From Sutcliffiella horikoshii (lineage in GTDB: Bacteria; Bacillota; Bacilli; Bacillales; Bacillaceae_I), in contig KV440964.1 of the NCBI GenBank assembly GCA_001636495.1, positions 3,736,666-3,800,665 on the forward strand: 64,000 nucleotides of DNA. Reading direction: 5' to 3'. The notes below the pieces were generated by a model. The model was given only the letters and a program-made list of their open reading frames with translations. It made no database searches and was not told the DNA's origin. The translations under genes were made by a program, and so were the position numbers. Positions 62,609 through 64,000 of the stretch are shown one piece after another. The stretch's first letter is position 1, and each line of letters starts with the position of its first letter.

Positions 62609-62643
62609 TGACCCTCGACTAGCAGTAGTCGAGGGTTTTTTTA
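62609..62643 (+). terminator. Terminator of the second binding-protein gene
   Basis: ACCCTCGACT/AGTCGAGGGT hairpin followed by TTTTTT. Confidence 0.92.
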
Positions 62644-62668
62644 GTTCTATTTAAGCTATATAGTTACC

Positions 62669-63931
62669 CTAGCTGGAACTGGTGCTTGGTGAAACCGGAA
62701 GCTTGATGGTAAAGGTCGTCCCCTTCCCCAACTCACTTTTCACTTCTATTTTCCCTTGCAACAATTCAATAATCTGAAATGAAATAGTCAAACCAATCCC
62801 GGTTCCCTTATCTTTTGTTGAATAAAATGGCGTCCCCAATTTATCCACCTGTTGCGGGGTCATTCCCACCCCATCATCAATTATCTCTATTAAAACAAAT
62901 TTATGATTGCTAGAAACATTCACGCACACCGAACCGCCCTTGCCCACAGCTTCTATTGCATTTTTTATCAGGTTGATTAGCACTTGTTTCATTTCATCCT
63001 TATTCGCCTTAATATACAGTTCTTCTTCTATGTGGTGGCTGATCATCGTATTATTGATGTTTGTATAGGTGGACATTAGCTGCAAAACATGTCTCACCTC
63101 CACGGATATGTTTATCCTGTCCAGCCCCTGTTTATTGGGTTTTGCCAATGAAAGATAATCCTGAATGATGGATTGTGCCCGGTCCAGCTCTTCGATGGAG
63201 ATATCAATATATCTTTTTTGGGCGGAGCTTAAATTGTCATCCTGACTCATCAATTGCAGAAACCCACGCGTGGATGTCATAGGGTTCCTGACTTCATGTG
63301 CCACCGACGCCGCCAGCTCACTTACCACTTTCAGCTTTTCCGAACGCTGCAATTCATGTTGGAGCCGCATTTGTATATTTAAATTTTCAATGATCATTAT
63401 CGCCGTCACCAAGGATATCCAGGTAATTACAGAGACAATCACAGTCAGAAAGATCTCTCCGGGTTCATCCCGATGAATGAATCTAAGCGCCCTGGTAGTG
63501 GTGACCAGCAACAACAAAATAGAAGTGATATATACTTTCTTTTTCAATGTCATATTCCGATAGATGTTTGTACACACCACCAAGAACACGGAAACAACGG
63601 CATAATTCAACATCATCACCAGCAAATTGCTCTCATCAATGATGTACAGATAATAAAGCATGGAAACCATAACTGCAAGCCCCGTGAGCCATCCTCCGTA
63701 CAAAAAAGCCAAGATGAACGGAATGATCTTTTGATCATAATAGGAACCGTCTGTCACTTCTATCGGAAAAGACATCGTACACACCAGCATGACGAAGAGT
63801 GTCCCCAAAAAACGATAATTTACTTTAGTTGTTTGTTCTATGGCACCTTTGTGTAAAAACTGATAATAAAACAAGATGGGGAATAAGATAATTAATACGT
63901 GATATAATACATGTCCAACATTTTCAAACAT
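62669..63931 (-). CDS. KinB-like sensor histidine kinase (5TM-LYT type)
   Basis: 420 residues with six hydrophobic segments (about 6-185) of the 5TM-LYT type. HisKA with phosphoacceptor His212 in SVAHEVRNPMTSTRGFLQL; HATPase_c with N box LINLIKNAIEAV, G1 DDGVGM and G2 GTGIGLTIS. Domain order and size match sporulation kinases such as KinB, which feed the Spo0F-Spo0A phosphorelay; no response regulator is adjacent, as is typical of orphan phosphorelay kinases. GGGGCG lies about seven bases before the ATG. It is the intact paralogue of the pseudokinase at 25599. Confidence 0.88.
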   Translation of the reverse strand: MFENVGHVLYHVLIILFPILFYYQFLHKGAIEQTTKVNYRFLGTLFVMLVCTMSFPIEVTDGSYYDQKIIPFILAFLYGGWLTGLAVMVSMLYYLYIIDESNLLVMMLNYAVVSVFLVVCTNIYRNMTLKKKVYITSILLLLVTTTRALRFIHRDEPGEIFLTVIVSVITWISLVTAIMIIENLNIQMRLQHELQRSEKLKVVSELAASVAHEVRNPMTSTRGFLQLMSQDDNLSSAQKRYIDISIEELDRAQSIIQDYLSLAKPNKQGLDRINISVEVRHVLQLMSTYTNINNTMISHHIEEELYIKANKDEMKQVLINLIKNAIEAVGKGGSVCVNVSSNHKFVLIEIIDDGVGMTPQQVDKLGTPFYSTKDKGTGIGLTISFQIIELLQGKIEVKSELGKGTTFTIKLPVSPSTSSS

Positions 63932-64000
63932 ACCAACGCCCCTACTGAGAAGTAATCACTTTTTCATCATTATTACTTCGACCTGCGTAGCATCTATTCC

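Overview
The window is chromosomal DNA from a low-GC Gram-positive endospore former of the Bacillaceae (Bacillus sensu lato). Evidence: Bacillus-type AGGAGG ribosome binding sites, frequent TTG/GTG starts, TTGACA/TATAAT promoters, racA, a KinB-like sensor kinase, and gene order matching the B. subtilis yhcT-yhcU-(bdbC)-yhcX-glpP-glpK-glpD-pgcA-yhcY-yhcZ-yhdA-yhdB block, here inverted. There is no rRNA, tRNA, transposase, integrase or cas gene.

Layout. 1-4.3 kb: a truncated TauE/SafE permease, mgtE behind a complete M-box Mg2+ riboswitch, a secreted M14 carboxypeptidase and yhdB. 4.3-19 kb: the B. subtilis-like block, with yhdA, the YhcY/YhcZ two-component pair (four-Cys GAF domain), pgcA, glpD with its GlpP antiterminator leader, glpK-glpP (no glpF), an AEC carrier, a DUF4395 protein, yhcX, a bdbC/thioredoxin-like disulfide pair, yhcU and yhcT. 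19-32 kb: mixed accessory genes, including a His-rich YtkA-type lipoprotein, yvgN, wrbA, an NprR/PlcR-type quorum-sensing regulator with a previously unlisted 49-aa signal pro-peptide gene, racA, a pseudo-histidine-kinase, a crcB pair, an extracytoplasmic MsrAB and proC. 32-44 kb: cation transporters, mhqO, two DUF1538 proteins, GNATs, DUF3231, catE, DinB and alsT. 44-56 kb: the most striking system, an operon on the minus strand headed by a consensus sigma-54 promoter: substrate-binding protein, DppB, DppC (with a large inserted Ig-like domain), DppD, DppF, secreted cyanophycinase and isoaspartyl dipeptidase, followed by a sigma-54 enhancer-binding regulator. 56.7-62.6 kb: a second oligopeptide ABC transporter with a divergent binding protein. 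62.7-63.9 kb: a KinB-like histidine kinase.

How the genes work together. The 43.9-56 kb cluster reads as a complete scavenging pathway for cyanophycin: extracellular cyanophycinase releases beta-Asp-Arg dipeptides, the dedicated ABC importer takes them up, and IadA splits the isopeptide bond to give aspartate and arginine. The linked sigma-54 activator probably controls it. The glp genes, pgcA and the glpD leader form the glycerol module. Palindromes resembling the MhqR operator lie before mhqO and catE, with degenerate versions before bdbC and wrbA, suggesting a quinone/electrophile stress regulon.

Repeats. Three families stand out: three tandem arrays with a 51-52 bp period that share a TCATA-N7-TATGA palindrome, four dispersed ~127-bp elements with inverted ends and a covarying internal stem, and two 185-bp elements with a perfect internal hairpin. 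All lie between genes.
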